A stretch of DNA of 64,000 bases from WHSV01 sp050694055 (GCA_050694055.1 JBOGWX010000124.1:1-64000); one strand, 5' to 3'; counted from the stretch's first letter, positions 50,802 through 59,103 are shown. Translations and numbers: made by a program. The notes: generated by a model from the sequence alone, not told the origin.

Positions 50802-50806
50802 AGGCC

Positions 50807-51610
50807 ATGCCCGAGCTCCCCGAAGTCGAGTCCGTCCGCCGCCAGCTGGAGCCCGAGCTCGTGAATCGGCGCGTGCTCAAGGTGTGGTGGGATCCGCATG
50901 CGGCAATCCCGCGACAATTCATGGGGCTCGAGCTCTTACCGGGCCGAAGAATCCTGGCGGTCGGGCGCAGAGGGAAGTTCATGGTCGCCCCGCTGGACGA
51001 GGACCTCGAGCTGATCATGCACCTGGGCATGACCGGGGCCTTCCGGTTCGATTTGGAAGACCCCTATGTCCGCGCCAGACTCGAACTCGACAACGGGCGG
51101 ACCTTGACCTTTAGGGACGTGCGCCGGTTCGGTCGAATCGCGGTCGTCGAAGCGGGCGAATACCAGCAGATCCCAACCTTGAAGATGCTGGGTCCGGAGC
51201 CTTTGTCCGACGACTTCGATCCAGACCGCTTCGCCGCCACGCTCAGGCGGACACAAGCTCCGATCAAGCCTTACCTGCTGTCGCAACGCCCGGTCGCGGG
51301 CATCGGGAACATCTACGCAGACGAAGCGCTGTGGCTGGCGAGGATCAATCCCAGGGCTCGATCGGTGGGCAAAGCACGGGCCCACGCGTTGCACGGCGCA
51401 ATTCGAGAGGTGCTCGCCGCCGCGATCGAGCGTGAGGGCACCACCTTCAGCAACTTCCGGTTGGTCACCGGCGAGAGCGGTCGTAACGTGGACTTCTTGA
51501 TTGCGTACGGGCGCTCGGGGACCCCGTGTCCCCGCTGCCGCACGCCGTTGAAGAAGGTCACCCTCGGAGGGCGGGGGACCACCTACTGTCCCAGGTGCCA
51601 GCGCCGCTGA
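50807..51610 (+). CDS. mutM: formamidopyrimidine-DNA glycosylase
   Basis: 267 residues. N-terminal MPELPEVESVRRQL with the catalytic Pro2 and Glu3. The helix-two-turn-helix DNA-binding domain (RPVAGIGNIYADEALWLARI) is followed by the zinc finger (C-terminal PCPRCRTPLKK...YCPRCQRR). The full Fpg set is present. It excises 8-oxoguanine and other oxidised purines, then nicks the strand by beta/delta elimination. Leaderless start, TAACCT 6 nt upstream. No partner DNA-repair gene is adjacent. Confidence 0.96.
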   Translation: MPELPEVESVRRQLEPELVNRRVLKVWWDPHAAIPRQFMGLELLPGRRILAVGRRGKFMVAPLDEDLELIMHLGMTGAFRFDLEDPYVRARLELDNGRTLTFRDVRRFGRIAVVEAGEYQQIPTLKMLGPEPLSDDFDPDRFAATLRRTQAPIKPYLLSQRPVAGIGNIYADEALWLARINPRARSVGKARAHALHGAIREVLAAAIEREGTTFSNFRLVTGESGRNVDFLIAYGRSGTPCPRCRTPLKKVTLGGRGTTYCPRCQRR

Positions 51611-51730
51611 GTCGCGGCCCGCAGGAATCCGGGGTCACGCCGCCGAAGCACTATCTCACGCCACTCGATTCGTCACAAGATGGGCGCGCTGGGCGTCACG
51701 AACCGCGCGCCCCTACGGAGGGAACGCCTG

Positions 51731-53545
51731 ATGCCACCTCGATCGAGGTCCCGGCGAATGCTGTGGGCCACCCTTGCACTCACCGTTGCTGCGACCCTGC
51801 TCCCGGCCATCGGTGGTCTTCCCGCGTCGCCCGCCGAGGCGGCGGGACCCAACACCTACGTCACGCTCTCGGACGGCACGTCGATCGCGCTCAACGTGCG
51901 GATGCCCAGGGGCTTTCAGAAGGGAGAGACCTATCCCACGATCTTCGAGATGTCGGGTTACGACGGAGGTTCCGCCGACGGCGAGCACCCCGTCGCAGGC
52001 AAGGGCAGTCGTGCGCTGACCGAGATGTTCGAAGATGACTACGTGACGGTGCACGCGTCGGTCAGAGGCTCAGGCTGCTCCGGCGGTGAGTTCGACCTCT
52101 TCTCGTGGCGCAGCGCGCTCGACGGTCGTGAGGTCATCGAGTGGATCAACGACCAGAAGTGGTCGAACGGCGAGGTCGGCATCTATGGACATTCTTACGG
52201 CGGTATCACCGGTTTCATGGTCGCGGCCACTCGCCCGCCCGGCCTCGACGCGGTGTCGGTCTCGGGGCTCATCGACGATCTCTACCGTGGAATCACCTAC
52301 CCGGGCGGAGTAGTGAACTATGGCTTTCCGCTTCTGTGGACGGGAGTGATCCGTCCCGTCTATGACGTGGGCGGTGGAAGTGCTCCGGGCCTCGCTGCGG
52401 GAGACGAACAGTGTGTGACCAACCATGCCACGCACAGTCGGGATGTTTTCAACGACCCGCTCTTGCAGGGGCTTGACGACACCGACAACAACTGGTGGCA
52501 GTCGCGCTCTCTCATCAACTATGCCGAGCGCATCGAGGTCCCCATTCACATCACAGGTGCCTATCAGGACGAGCAGACCGGCCCCCGCGGTCCCTACCAC
52601 CTCTTCGAGGCCGTCGACAACGCGCCCTTTCGCCGGCTGCTGATGACCAACGGTGATCATGGTACCCAAACCAACCCTCGAGAGATCTACCTGGACCGTA
52701 AGGCCTGGATGGATCACTGGCTGCGACGCAAGGGCGAGCGGCCCAACCGCAACTCCGTTACGGCCCTTCTCGAGATGAGCGACGACAACGCGTCGAACGG
52801 TCGTGTGGACGCCAGAACCTTTCCGCTCGAGTCCACGAGATGGACCAATCTCTTCTTGAACGCCAAAGGAAAGCTATCGAGGAAGGCACCCGGGGTGAAG
52901 GGCGGCAGCCAGCAGTACTTCTCCGGCAGTCCGCGTCAGTTCTGGAGCTATCAGGCGGGCGAGAGCGTGGGTCCTCCGTTCACGACGTCGGATGCTCCCG
53001 ACGAGTTGACCTTCCGGAGCAGGAAGTTCAAGAAGCCGGCGGCCATCGTGGGACCGATTACGGCGGACCTGTACCTGTCATCGACATCTCCGATCTCCGA
53101 TCTGCACGTGCAACTGATCGATGAAGCTCCCGACGGAACCCGCTACTACCTCCAGCGCGGGATGCTGAAGACGAGCCACAGGGCCGTCAATCGCTCGCTC
53201 TCGGACAAGCTCGATGACGGGACGATCTACCGACCGTTCAGGCCTCACACCAACCCGACGCCGGTAGACGTGAACAAGACCTACCGGTATCTCGTGGAGG
53301 TCTTTCCGGTGGGGCACGTCTTGCGGCCGGGTCACCGGCTGGTGATGAAGATTCACAACTCGCCCGCGGTCGACTCGTACTACGTTTACGTGCCCAAGAG
53401 CGTCCCGGGCATCAATACAGTGTTCCACAACAGAGCCAATCCCTCCCACCTCATGCTGCCGTTCGTTCCGCTCGAGGGTGCGGGCCTCGGCCCTCCGCTG
53501 CCACGGTGCGGGCTCCAGCAGGTCAGGTGCGTGCCCGGCGGCTAG
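51731..53545 (+). CDS. secreted CocE/NonD-family X-Pro dipeptidyl-peptidase-like hydrolase
   Basis: 604 residues. A signal peptide (LWATLALTVAATLLPAIGG, cleavage near AEAAG) is followed by an alpha/beta-hydrolase domain (nucleophile Ser in IYGHSYGG; late His in TNGDHGTQ). A C-terminal beta-jelly-roll (about 390-590, AAIVGPITADLYLSSTSPISDLHVQLID) completes the CocE/NonD layout. Members are X-Pro dipeptidyl peptidases, cocaine esterase or acyl hydrolases; the substrate here is unknown. ATG MPPRSRS chosen for the signal peptide. Ends in a 4-bp convergent overlap with the kinase gene. Confidence 0.88.
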   Translation: MPPRSRSRRMLWATLALTVAATLLPAIGGLPASPAEAAGPNTYVTLSDGTSIALNVRMPRGFQKGETYPTIFEMSGYDGGSADGEHPVAGKGSRALTEMFEDDYVTVHASVRGSGCSGGEFDLFSWRSALDGREVIEWINDQKWSNGEVGIYGHSYGGITGFMVAATRPPGLDAVSVSGLIDDLYRGITYPGGVVNYGFPLLWTGVIRPVYDVGGGSAPGLAAGDEQCVTNHATHSRDVFNDPLLQGLDDTDNNWWQSRSLINYAERIEVPIHITGAYQDEQTGPRGPYHLFEAVDNAPFRRLLMTNGDHGTQTNPREIYLDRKAWMDHWLRRKGERPNRNSVTALLEMSDDNASNGRVDARTFPLESTRWTNLFLNAKGKLSRKAPGVKGGSQQYFSGSPRQFWSYQAGESVGPPFTTSDAPDELTFRSRKFKKPAAIVGPITADLYLSSTSPISDLHVQLIDEAPDGTRYYLQRGMLKTSHRAVNRSLSDKLDDGTIYRPFRPHTNPTPVDVNKTYRYLVEVFPVGHVLRPGHRLVMKIHNSPAVDSYYVYVPKSVPGINTVFHNRANPSHLMLPFVPLEGAGLGPPLPRCGLQQVRCVPGG

Positions 53546-54468
53546 CGCGTCCTAGCCGTGCTCCGGCGAAGCTTGGGCTTCAGGTTGCCGAGCACCGGCT
53601 TGGGCAGCTGCGTCATCAACGGCTCCAATGCATCGTGTAACTCCGCAGCGGCGGGACGGTTGGAGGCGTCCTTCTCGAGACAAGCGAGGATCGGTGTTGC
53701 GATTGCGCCCGGCACCTCGCGCGCAAACGGCCTCACCTCTTCGTGGAGTGCAGGCCAGCGGGCTTCGGCGCGGGACTTGGTGAAGGGAAGTCGTCCCGTC
53801 GCGGCTTCGTAGAGGGACACCCCCAGGCCCCATATGTCGGCCGCCGGACCCACGGAGCCGAAGCGGTCTGGGTCGCACTGTTCGGGAGACATGTAGTCGT
53901 CGGTACCTACGCCCTTGCCGTTGCGGGCCGCTTGCTCGATGGTGCGCGCAACACTGAGATCGATGAGGCGGGGAGGGCCGCTCATGATGATGTTCGCCGG
54001 CTTGATGTCGAGGTGGCAGACGACGTTCAGCGAGAGATAGTGAGCCGCGGAGGACAGCTGCAATGCGAGAGGAAGCAGCTGCTCGGGTGGCAGCCAGCCG
54101 TACTTGCGGACGAGCGTCGACAGGCGAGGGCCTTCGAGGTGCTCGAGCACCAGATGCGGCCGGGGGCCGTCGAGCACCGCGCCGAACTCCCGCAGGATGA
54201 CGGGATGGCTCAGCCTTCGTAGCAGGGCGTGCTCGCCCCGCAGTCCCTCGATGGCCCGGTCGTCGTCGACGAGGTGCGGTCGAAGGACCTTCGAGACGAC
54301 GATGGAGTAGAGACCGTCATCCCAGGCGAGATAGGCCTCGTACCGGTATCCCCCTCCCAGCTTGCTCAGCGCGTGGAGCCCCGGGGCGATCTCGTCGCTT
54401 TGTCCGAAGCCCCACTCGGGGCGCGCTGCGCGCTCTTCGCCGGCGCTCTCGGGAATCATCTGGTGCAT
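53542..54468 (-). CDS. serine/threonine protein kinase, DFG variant
   Basis: 308 residues, one kinase domain without membrane segment. ATP Lys in YSIVVSKVLRP, catalytic loop HLDIKPANIIM (HRD replaced by HLD, with Asp and Lys kept), and the metal-site triad reads DLS in place of DFG (RLIDLSVAR). The APE region is not clear, but DIWGLGVSLYEAATGRLPF is present. It is probably an active Hanks-type kinase with an atypical metal loop, or a regulatory pseudokinase. TACGGT lies 6 nt before the ATG. Divergent from the two-component operon. Confidence 0.88.
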   Translation of the reverse strand: MHQMIPESAGEERAARPEWGFGQSDEIAPGLHALSKLGGGYRYEAYLAWDDGLYSIVVSKVLRPHLVDDDRAIEGLRGEHALLRRLSHPVILREFGAVLDGPRPHLVLEHLEGPRLSTLVRKYGWLPPEQLLPLALQLSSAAHYLSLNVVCHLDIKPANIIMSGPPRLIDLSVARTIEQAARNGKGVGTDDYMSPEQCDPDRFGSVGPAADIWGLGVSLYEAATGRLPFTKSRAEARWPALHEEVRPFAREVPGAIATPILACLEKDASNRPAAAELHDALEPLMTQLPKPVLGNLKPKLRRSTARTR

Positions 54469-54474
54469 GCCCGA

Positions 54475-54480
54475 ACCGTA
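54475..54480 (-). promoter_or_regulatory. leaderless -10 hexamer of the Ser/Thr kinase gene
   Basis: On the minus strand TACGGT precedes the ATG of the kinase gene by 6 nt. Confidence 0.55.
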
Positions 54481-54512
54481 GCCGCCGCAACTTAGTCCAG
54501 GGTGAGACGTTC

Positions 54513-54540
54513 ATGAGAAAGTTCTCATGTGGCTCTCATC
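54513..54540. promoter_or_regulatory. response-regulator-type binding region upstream of the two-component operon
   Basis: A perfect inverted repeat ATGAGAA-AG-TTCTCAT (54513-54528) is followed by a further CTCTCAT, giving direct repeats TTCTCAT and CTCTCAT at an 11-bp step. Eleven-bp-spaced direct repeats are the usual target of OmpR/PhoB-type regulators, so autoregulation of the operon by its own response regulator is likely. Confidence 0.6.
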
Positions 54541-54573
54541 ATCCACCCATTCCCAGATGGCCACACTCGTGAG

Positions 54574-54954
54574 GTGATCTTCTCCGGCAGGATCGTGGCG
54601 GTCCTCTTGGCCCTGCTCGTCGGCATCGCGGTCGGTGCCGGCCTCGTCGGCGCGCTTCAGGAGCCGTCGCCGCCACGGGTGCCTCCCATCCAACTGGAGG
54701 GCGGCAACGGTGGCGATAGCGAGGAGAAGGGGAAGGGCAAGAGGAAGCCGAAGGACAAGCGGCGAGAGCAGGACAACCGGCGAGAGCAGGACAACCGAAG
54801 AGGACCTGCCCAGCCTCAGCCGCCACCCGCGAGCGACCCATCATCCTCTGGTGGAGGTGCGCCGCAGCCCGTTCCGCCTGCCCCGCCTCCGCCCGAGGAC
54901 GACGATGACGACGACGGTGACGACGAGGATGATGGTGACGATGGAGACGACTGA
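54574..54954 (+). CDS. small membrane protein with basic, proline-rich and acidic tail segments
   Basis: 126 residues. Hydrophobic residues 6-26 (RIVAVLLALLVGIAVGAGLVG) form one membrane helix. The outer part has three blocks: a Lys/Arg-rich segment (EKGKGKRKPKDKRREQDNRR), a Pro/Ser-rich linker and a nearly pure Asp/Glu C-terminus. A short duplication, EQDNRR twice, is visible. The gene overlaps the start of the histidine kinase gene in another frame, so the two are co-expressed. The acidic tail might bind cations and modulate the kinase (inference). GTG at 54574 is preferred because the binding region covers the alternative GTG at 54529. Confidence 0.65.
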   Translation: MIFSGRIVAVLLALLVGIAVGAGLVGALQEPSPPRVPPIQLEGGNGGDSEEKGKGKRKPKDKRREQDNRREQDNRRGPAQPQPPPASDPSSSGGGAPQPVPPAPPPPEDDDDDDGDDEDDGDDGDD

Positions 54955-56464
54955 GGCCATCGACCGGCACTCCGCTACGCGTGAGTTACCACTCGACGCC
55001 CCGCGGGACCGGGGGCGGGACCTCTACGGGCGTCTGTCCGGATTGCGAGTCCGCATCCTCGGGGGTTACATCCTGGTCCTCGTCGTCGCGACCGTGGCCT
55101 CTCTCTTCGTTCTGCGAACGGTCCTGATCAACCGGATGGACCAGCGGATCAATTCGGAGCTCGAACAAGAGGTGGCCGAGCTTCAGAGATTGGCGACGCA
55201 GGGTGTGGATCCCGACACGACGAGGCCCTTTGCCGGCGACATCGAGGCGATCTTCGACACCTTCCTGGGCCGCAACATCCCCTCGGCAAACGAGACGATG
55301 CTGACCCTCATCGACGGCGAGCCCTACAGGCGAAGCATCCAACCCGAACCACTCCCTTATCGGGTCGACAGGGACCCCGATCTGGTAGCTCGCTGGGCGT
55401 CGGTCGAGGAAGGCTCGGACTACGGCTCTGCATTGACTCCCGCAGGAGAGCTCCGCTATCTGGCCGTGCCCTTGAACAACAAGGTTGGCGAGGCCGAGGG
55501 GGTATTCGTGGTCGCCGACTTCAGGGACCTGGAGAAGGAGGAAGTCGATGCGGCCGTCCGATCCGCCGCTCAGATCAGCGTCATTACCCTGATCATCGGT
55601 TTCATCCTCTTCTATGCGCTGTCGGGACGGATACTCAATCGCGTCGAGGCCGTTCGCTACACGGCCCAGCGGATAACCGACAGCGACATGAGCCGCCGCC
55701 TGCCGGTCGAGGGCAACGACGAGATCGCTCAACTCGCGACGACGTTCAACGATCTGCTCGATCGTTTGGGTGAGGCGTTCGCAATTCAGCGAGGCTTCAT
55801 CGACGACGCCGGTCACGAGCTTCGGACACCGATCACCATCATACGAGGCCACCTCGAGCTCATGGGTGAGGATGCCGCCGAGCGCCGTGAGACCGTGGCC
55901 CTGGTAACCGACGAGCTCGATCGCATGACCCGGATGGTCGAGGACCTCCTGATGCTCACCCGGGCCCAACGCCCGGATTTCCTGAACCTGACGGCCGTGG
56001 ATGTGAGCGAGCTGACCGACGAACTGAATACCAAGGTGCGAGGCCTCGCTCGGCGCGAGTGGGGAATAGATGGCTCGGGCCGCGGCATCATCGAGGCGGA
56101 TCGACAACGTCTGACGCAGGCGATGATGCAACTTGCCCAGAACGCGGTCCAGCACACCGGGGACGGGGACCGAATCTGGATCGGTTCCAAGATAGCCAAC
56201 GAAGAGGCGCGCTTCTGGGTGCGAGACACCGGGCCGGGTGTTCCCAAGGAGGAACAGGAACGCATCTTCAACCGCTTCGCGCGCGCGAAATCTAAAGCGC
56301 GAGCCTCCGACGGAATGGGTCTGGGTCTCGCGATCGTCAAAGCCATCGCCGAGGGACACCGCGGGCGGGTGCGGCTTCTGAGCGCGCCGGGTCAGGGCTC
56401 GACCTTCACGATCATCCTTCCCGTGGACCAGCCCTACCCCGAGACGGAGAAGCCTCCACGATGA
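54941..56464 (+). CDS. sensor histidine kinase
   Basis: 507 residues. Two membrane helices (about 30-50 and 215-235) bracket an extracytoplasmic sensor domain of about 160 residues. HAMP follows (about 230-285), then the H-box DDAGHELRTPITIIRG with the phosphorylated His292, the N-box (MMQLAQNAVQHTGDG) and the G-boxes (VRDTGPGVP; GMGLGLAIVKAIAEGH). It phosphorylates the response regulator encoded next to it. Starts within the upstream small-protein gene (two candidate ATGs, 54932 and 54941). Ends in an ATGA overlap with the regulator gene. Confidence 0.93.
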   Translation: METTEAIDRHSATRELPLDAPRDRGRDLYGRLSGLRVRILGGYILVLVVATVASLFVLRTVLINRMDQRINSELEQEVAELQRLATQGVDPDTTRPFAGDIEAIFDTFLGRNIPSANETMLTLIDGEPYRRSIQPEPLPYRVDRDPDLVARWASVEEGSDYGSALTPAGELRYLAVPLNNKVGEAEGVFVVADFRDLEKEEVDAAVRSAAQISVITLIIGFILFYALSGRILNRVEAVRYTAQRITDSDMSRRLPVEGNDEIAQLATTFNDLLDRLGEAFAIQRGFIDDAGHELRTPITIIRGHLELMGEDAAERRETVALVTDELDRMTRMVEDLLMLTRAQRPDFLNLTAVDVSELTDELNTKVRGLARREWGIDGSGRGIIEADRQRLTQAMMQLAQNAVQHTGDGDRIWIGSKIANEEARFWVRDTGPGVPKEEQERIFNRFARAKSKARASDGMGLGLAIVKAIAEGHRGRVRLLSAPGQGSTFTIILPVDQPYPETEKPPR

Positions 56465-57120
56465 AACGAATACTCATTGCAGAGGACGAAGCGCGTATCG
56501 CCTCGTTTCTCGAGAAGGGTCTGAAGGCCAACGGATTCACCACATCCGTGGCGACGGACGGTCACGACGCGCTGTTCATGGCGCGCTCGGGCGAGTTCGA
56601 TCTGGTCGTCCTCGACCTCGGGCTTCCCGGCAAGGACGGTCTCGACGTGCTCCAGGACCTGCGGGCCAAGGACACGAGCTTGCCGGTGATCATCTTGACT
56701 GCGAGGGATGGCGTGGCGGACACGGTCACCGGGTTGGATGGCGGCGCGGACGACTACGTAACCAAGCCGTTCAGCTTCGATGAGTTGCTGGCCCGCGTTC
56801 GAGTGCGTCTGCGAGGAGAGCGAGCTCCCGAGGAAACGGTGCTGCGAGCTGGTGACATGGTCCTGGATCTGCGCACCCGTACCGTAAGGGTGGCCGGCAA
56901 GACCATGGAGCTATCCGCACGAGAGTTCACGTTGGCCGAGACCTTCTTTCGCCATGCGGGGCAGGTGCTGTCGCGCGAGCAGTTGCTCAGTCATGTGTGG
57001 GGCTACGACTACGATCCGGGCTCCAATGTGGTCGACGTCTACGTCGGATATCTGCGTAAGAAGCTTGGTGGAAGAAACATCAAGACGATTCGCGGGATGG
57101 GCTACCGGCTGAACGCTTAG
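56461..57120 (+). CDS. OmpR-family response regulator
   Basis: 219 residues. Receiver domain with the phosphorylated Asp52 (LVVLDLGLPGKDG), Lys102 in TKPFSF, Thr in ILTARD. The C-terminal winged helix has the OmpR-type motif (MELSAREFTLAETFFRHAGQVLSREQLLSHVWGYDYDPGSNVVDVYVGYLRKKL). It is coupled to the kinase gene. It likely binds the repeats at 54513-54540. The operon order small membrane protein-kinase-regulator suggests that the small protein tunes the sensor. Confidence 0.94.
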   Translation: MKRILIAEDEARIASFLEKGLKANGFTTSVATDGHDALFMARSGEFDLVVLDLGLPGKDGLDVLQDLRAKDTSLPVIILTARDGVADTVTGLDGGADDYVTKPFSFDELLARVRVRLRGERAPEETVLRAGDMVLDLRTRTVRVAGKTMELSAREFTLAETFFRHAGQVLSREQLLSHVWGYDYDPGSNVVDVYVGYLRKKLGGRNIKTIRGMGYRLNA

Positions 57121-57178
57121 TGGCCCGCCCTCAGATGTTGGAACGGGGATCGGCCTCGCGCAGAGGACCCTCGAGCGG

Positions 57179-57673
57179 TTAACTCAGGCGTGTAAAGGAC
57201 ACGCGTCCCCTGGCCAGGTCTACGCGCTCCACTCGCCATCCGATGTCGCGCCATGCCTTTGCGTGTCCCTGGCCTCTCGGCTTGTTCGTCCACCACGTCT
57301 CGCGCTCGCGTGCCGACGCGGGAAGCTTGCGTTTGAGGATGTTCTCGAGCGCTGCGAAGGAGATCATGACGGTGTCACCGCCGAAGGTCTCAAGAAAGTC
57401 ATGCAGAGGCCGGTATGCCTCCGCAGCGGACCGCCGGTGTGGCTTCTCGTCCCGACCAACCGGCACGGGGCCCGAGCCTCTCGGGGCCGACCCGGTTCCG
57501 GAGGCTGCGGGGATGTGCTCGGGTCGGTGGTGATCGTCCTCGGCGGCGGCCGTCCTCGCCAGCTCGAGTGCCGACTCGTTCCCCTCGTCTTGTTCGTCGC
57601 GAGGAGTGAAGTCCTCGAGGTCGTATCGATTCAGCTTGTTATGCGTTGTAGATCGCCCGTTGCCGGAACCCAA
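57179..57673 (-). CDS. DUF7662-like domain protein with disordered N-terminus
   Basis: 164 residues. The first 80 residues are polar and low complexity. The C-terminal part (YRPLHDFLETFGGDTVMISFAALENILKRKLPASARERETWWTNKPRGQGHAKAW...GWRVERVDLARGRVSFTR) matches the pattern of a small domain (DUF7662-like) with conserved WW, Ala-Trp and GW residues. That assignment is from memory and tentative. The domain appears alone or attached to nucleases and other proteins; no function is established. TTG start at 57671-57673 with GAAGGGGG upstream. Confidence 0.6.
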   Translation of the reverse strand: MGSGNGRSTTHNKLNRYDLEDFTPRDEQDEGNESALELARTAAAEDDHHRPEHIPAASGTGSAPRGSGPVPVGRDEKPHRRSAAEAYRPLHDFLETFGGDTVMISFAALENILKRKLPASARERETWWTNKPRGQGHAKAWRDIGWRVERVDLARGRVSFTRLS

Positions 57674-57789
57674 GGTGATGCCCCCTTCCGCAGCATGAGG
57701 ATCGAGACTACTCGCGAATCAAACTTGCAACTAGAGGGCTCTCGACCGAATCATCACGGCCCTTACGTGGTAGGTATCGGTCGAGACGT

Positions 57790-58407
57790 ATGGGGGATGA
57801 AGCCCGCACGCAACCAAGGGACTCGGGGACCGAGCCGGCCCGGCGGTCGCTCGGCCCTTTGCGCGCGTTCGTGGCGGCCGTGGCGCTGGCCTTGGTGGGG
57901 GTGGCCGTGGTCGCCGCCATGTCCCCAAACCATCCCGCCGGCGAGACGAGCCCCCGGCCCTCCGTCCGCGAGAACACGACGCCGGCGCCTGCGGCGGAGG
58001 ACCATGCCGGCGATCCAGAGGTGGACGGCGCCCGGGCAAAGGCGATCTTTGCCGAGCTCCGGCGAGGTCTGGAGACGGCCTATAAGGAGAGGGATCTCGC
58101 AGCTCTCAGAGAGGTCGTCGATCCCGGCTCACCGCAGTTCGTTCAGAGCCGCAACGATCTTCGCCTGCTGGAGAAGAACAACCTCTTGGATCGCACCCAG
58201 ACCCGTGCGGTGAGCGTGACGGTCGTCTCCATCGAGCCGGCTCGGCTCGTGGTGCGCGAGCGCGCCGCCGTGCGTCCTCGATACCTGGACGACGTTACCT
58301 ACGTGGAAGCCGAAGTCGCTCTGGCTCGAACGCGGGCGACCTCCGAGTGGACCATCGAGCGACGGGAGGCCGGTTGGGTCATCGTCTCCAGCCGGGTGAC
58401 GGGCTAA
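57790..58407 (+). CDS. hypothetical membrane-anchored extracytoplasmic protein
   Basis: 205 residues. One membrane helix near the N-terminus (residues 25-45, AFVAAVALALVGVAVVAAM), a Pro-rich linker, then a domain of about 130 residues (ARAKAIFAELRRGLETAYKERDLAALREVVDPGSPQF ... SEWTIERREAGWVIVSS). Its helix-then-beta layout resembles the NTF2-like/SnoaL-type or DUF4440-like cystatin-cone fold, which may bind small ligands. Convergent with the LysM gene, 4 bp apart. Function unknown. Confidence 0.72.
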   Translation: MGDEARTQPRDSGTEPARRSLGPLRAFVAAVALALVGVAVVAAMSPNHPAGETSPRPSVRENTTPAPAAEDHAGDPEVDGARAKAIFAELRRGLETAYKERDLAALREVVDPGSPQFVQSRNDLRLLEKNNLLDRTQTRAVSVTVVSIEPARLVVRERAAVRPRYLDDVTYVEAEVALARTRATSEWTIERREAGWVIVSSRVTG

Positions 58408-58411
58408 GCGA

Positions 58412-58954
58412 TCAGCTGCAGGTCTCCTCGGCGGGGATGTCGAGCTCCTCGCCGGGAGTGATCGTTCCGTCGATGGTCAATCCGTTGGCCTCGGCGATGC
58501 ACTCGGCGAGACCGATGTCGCCGTAGACGTCCTCTGCGATCTGCTGGAAGCCCTGGCCCGCCTGCACGGTGTAGGTCTGGGTAGTGCCGGTATCGTTCCC
58601 CGTCTCGTCCTCGGCCTCTTCGCCGCCCTCGTCACCGGAGGGTTCCTCGGTGGTCTCGGCCTCCTCGGCTTCAGCCTCGGACCGTTCGAGATCCGTCTGC
58701 AGTTGCTGGACCTCATCTTCGAGTTGAGAGTTCTCCTGGCGAAGCGAGCTCAGCTCGGTCTCGTCCACGCCGTCGTCGCCACCGGCGGTCACCCGGCCCA
58801 GGAAAAAGACCAGGAGCAGACCCACGATGAGCGCGACGATGCGCGTCCACAAGAGGTTGTGGCCGGGACCTTCCTCCTCGTTCTCCCACTCGTAGAAGTC
58901 ATCCTCGGGTGGAGGAGGTTCGTACGGCGGCGGGTCGCTCAGGTGATCGCTCAT
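58412..58954 (-). CDS. LysM-domain membrane protein
   Basis: 180 residues. A cytoplasmic Pro/acidic N-terminus (SDPPPYEPPPPEDDFYEWENEEE) precedes a membrane helix (LWTRIVALIVGLLLVFFLG), a coiled coil (ELSSLRQENSQLEDEVQQLQTDLERSEAEAEEAE) and an acidic linker. The C-terminal LysM domain (TYTVQAGQGFQQIAEDVYGDIGLAECIAEANGL ... ITPGEELDIPA) binds peptidoglycan. It may couple membrane and wall. The dispersed two-hairpin element lies upstream (59018-59103). Start MSDHLSDPP is chosen because the upstream extension is atypical. Confidence 0.87.
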   Translation of the reverse strand: MSDHLSDPPPYEPPPPEDDFYEWENEEEGPGHNLLWTRIVALIVGLLLVFFLGRVTAGGDDGVDETELSSLRQENSQLEDEVQQLQTDLERSEAEAEEAETTEEPSGDEGGEEAEDETGNDTGTTQTYTVQAGQGFQQIAEDVYGDIGLAECIAEANGLTIDGTITPGEELDIPAEETCS

Positions 58955-59017
58955 TTGATGTCTGATCCTCACGGATGGCGGATTGATCAAGCGTAGCCCG
59001 AATTTACTTCCGTTTCC

Positions 59018-59103
59018 CTCACCTTGCGCCACCCCGCCCCGGTGGCTCCACGCTCGGCGCCGCGGCGCCGTCGAGTAATGTCCGCGATCGTCGAGACGAT
59101 CGC
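59018..59103 (-). ncRNA. dispersed two-hairpin leader element, copy B (candidate structured RNA)
   Basis: In minus orientation the palindrome GCGATCGTC-TC-GACGATCGC (59084-59103) is followed by CGG-CAT, CGACGGCG and a GC-rich middle. The second hairpin GCCACC/GGTGGC, flanked by GGA and GCAA, and finally GTGAGG complete it. The order, spacing and most bases match copy A (33301-33390). The distance from the element to the LysM ATG is about 60 nt, so it would lie in its leader. It is divergent from the phospholipase-like gene at 59159. Confidence 0.5.
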
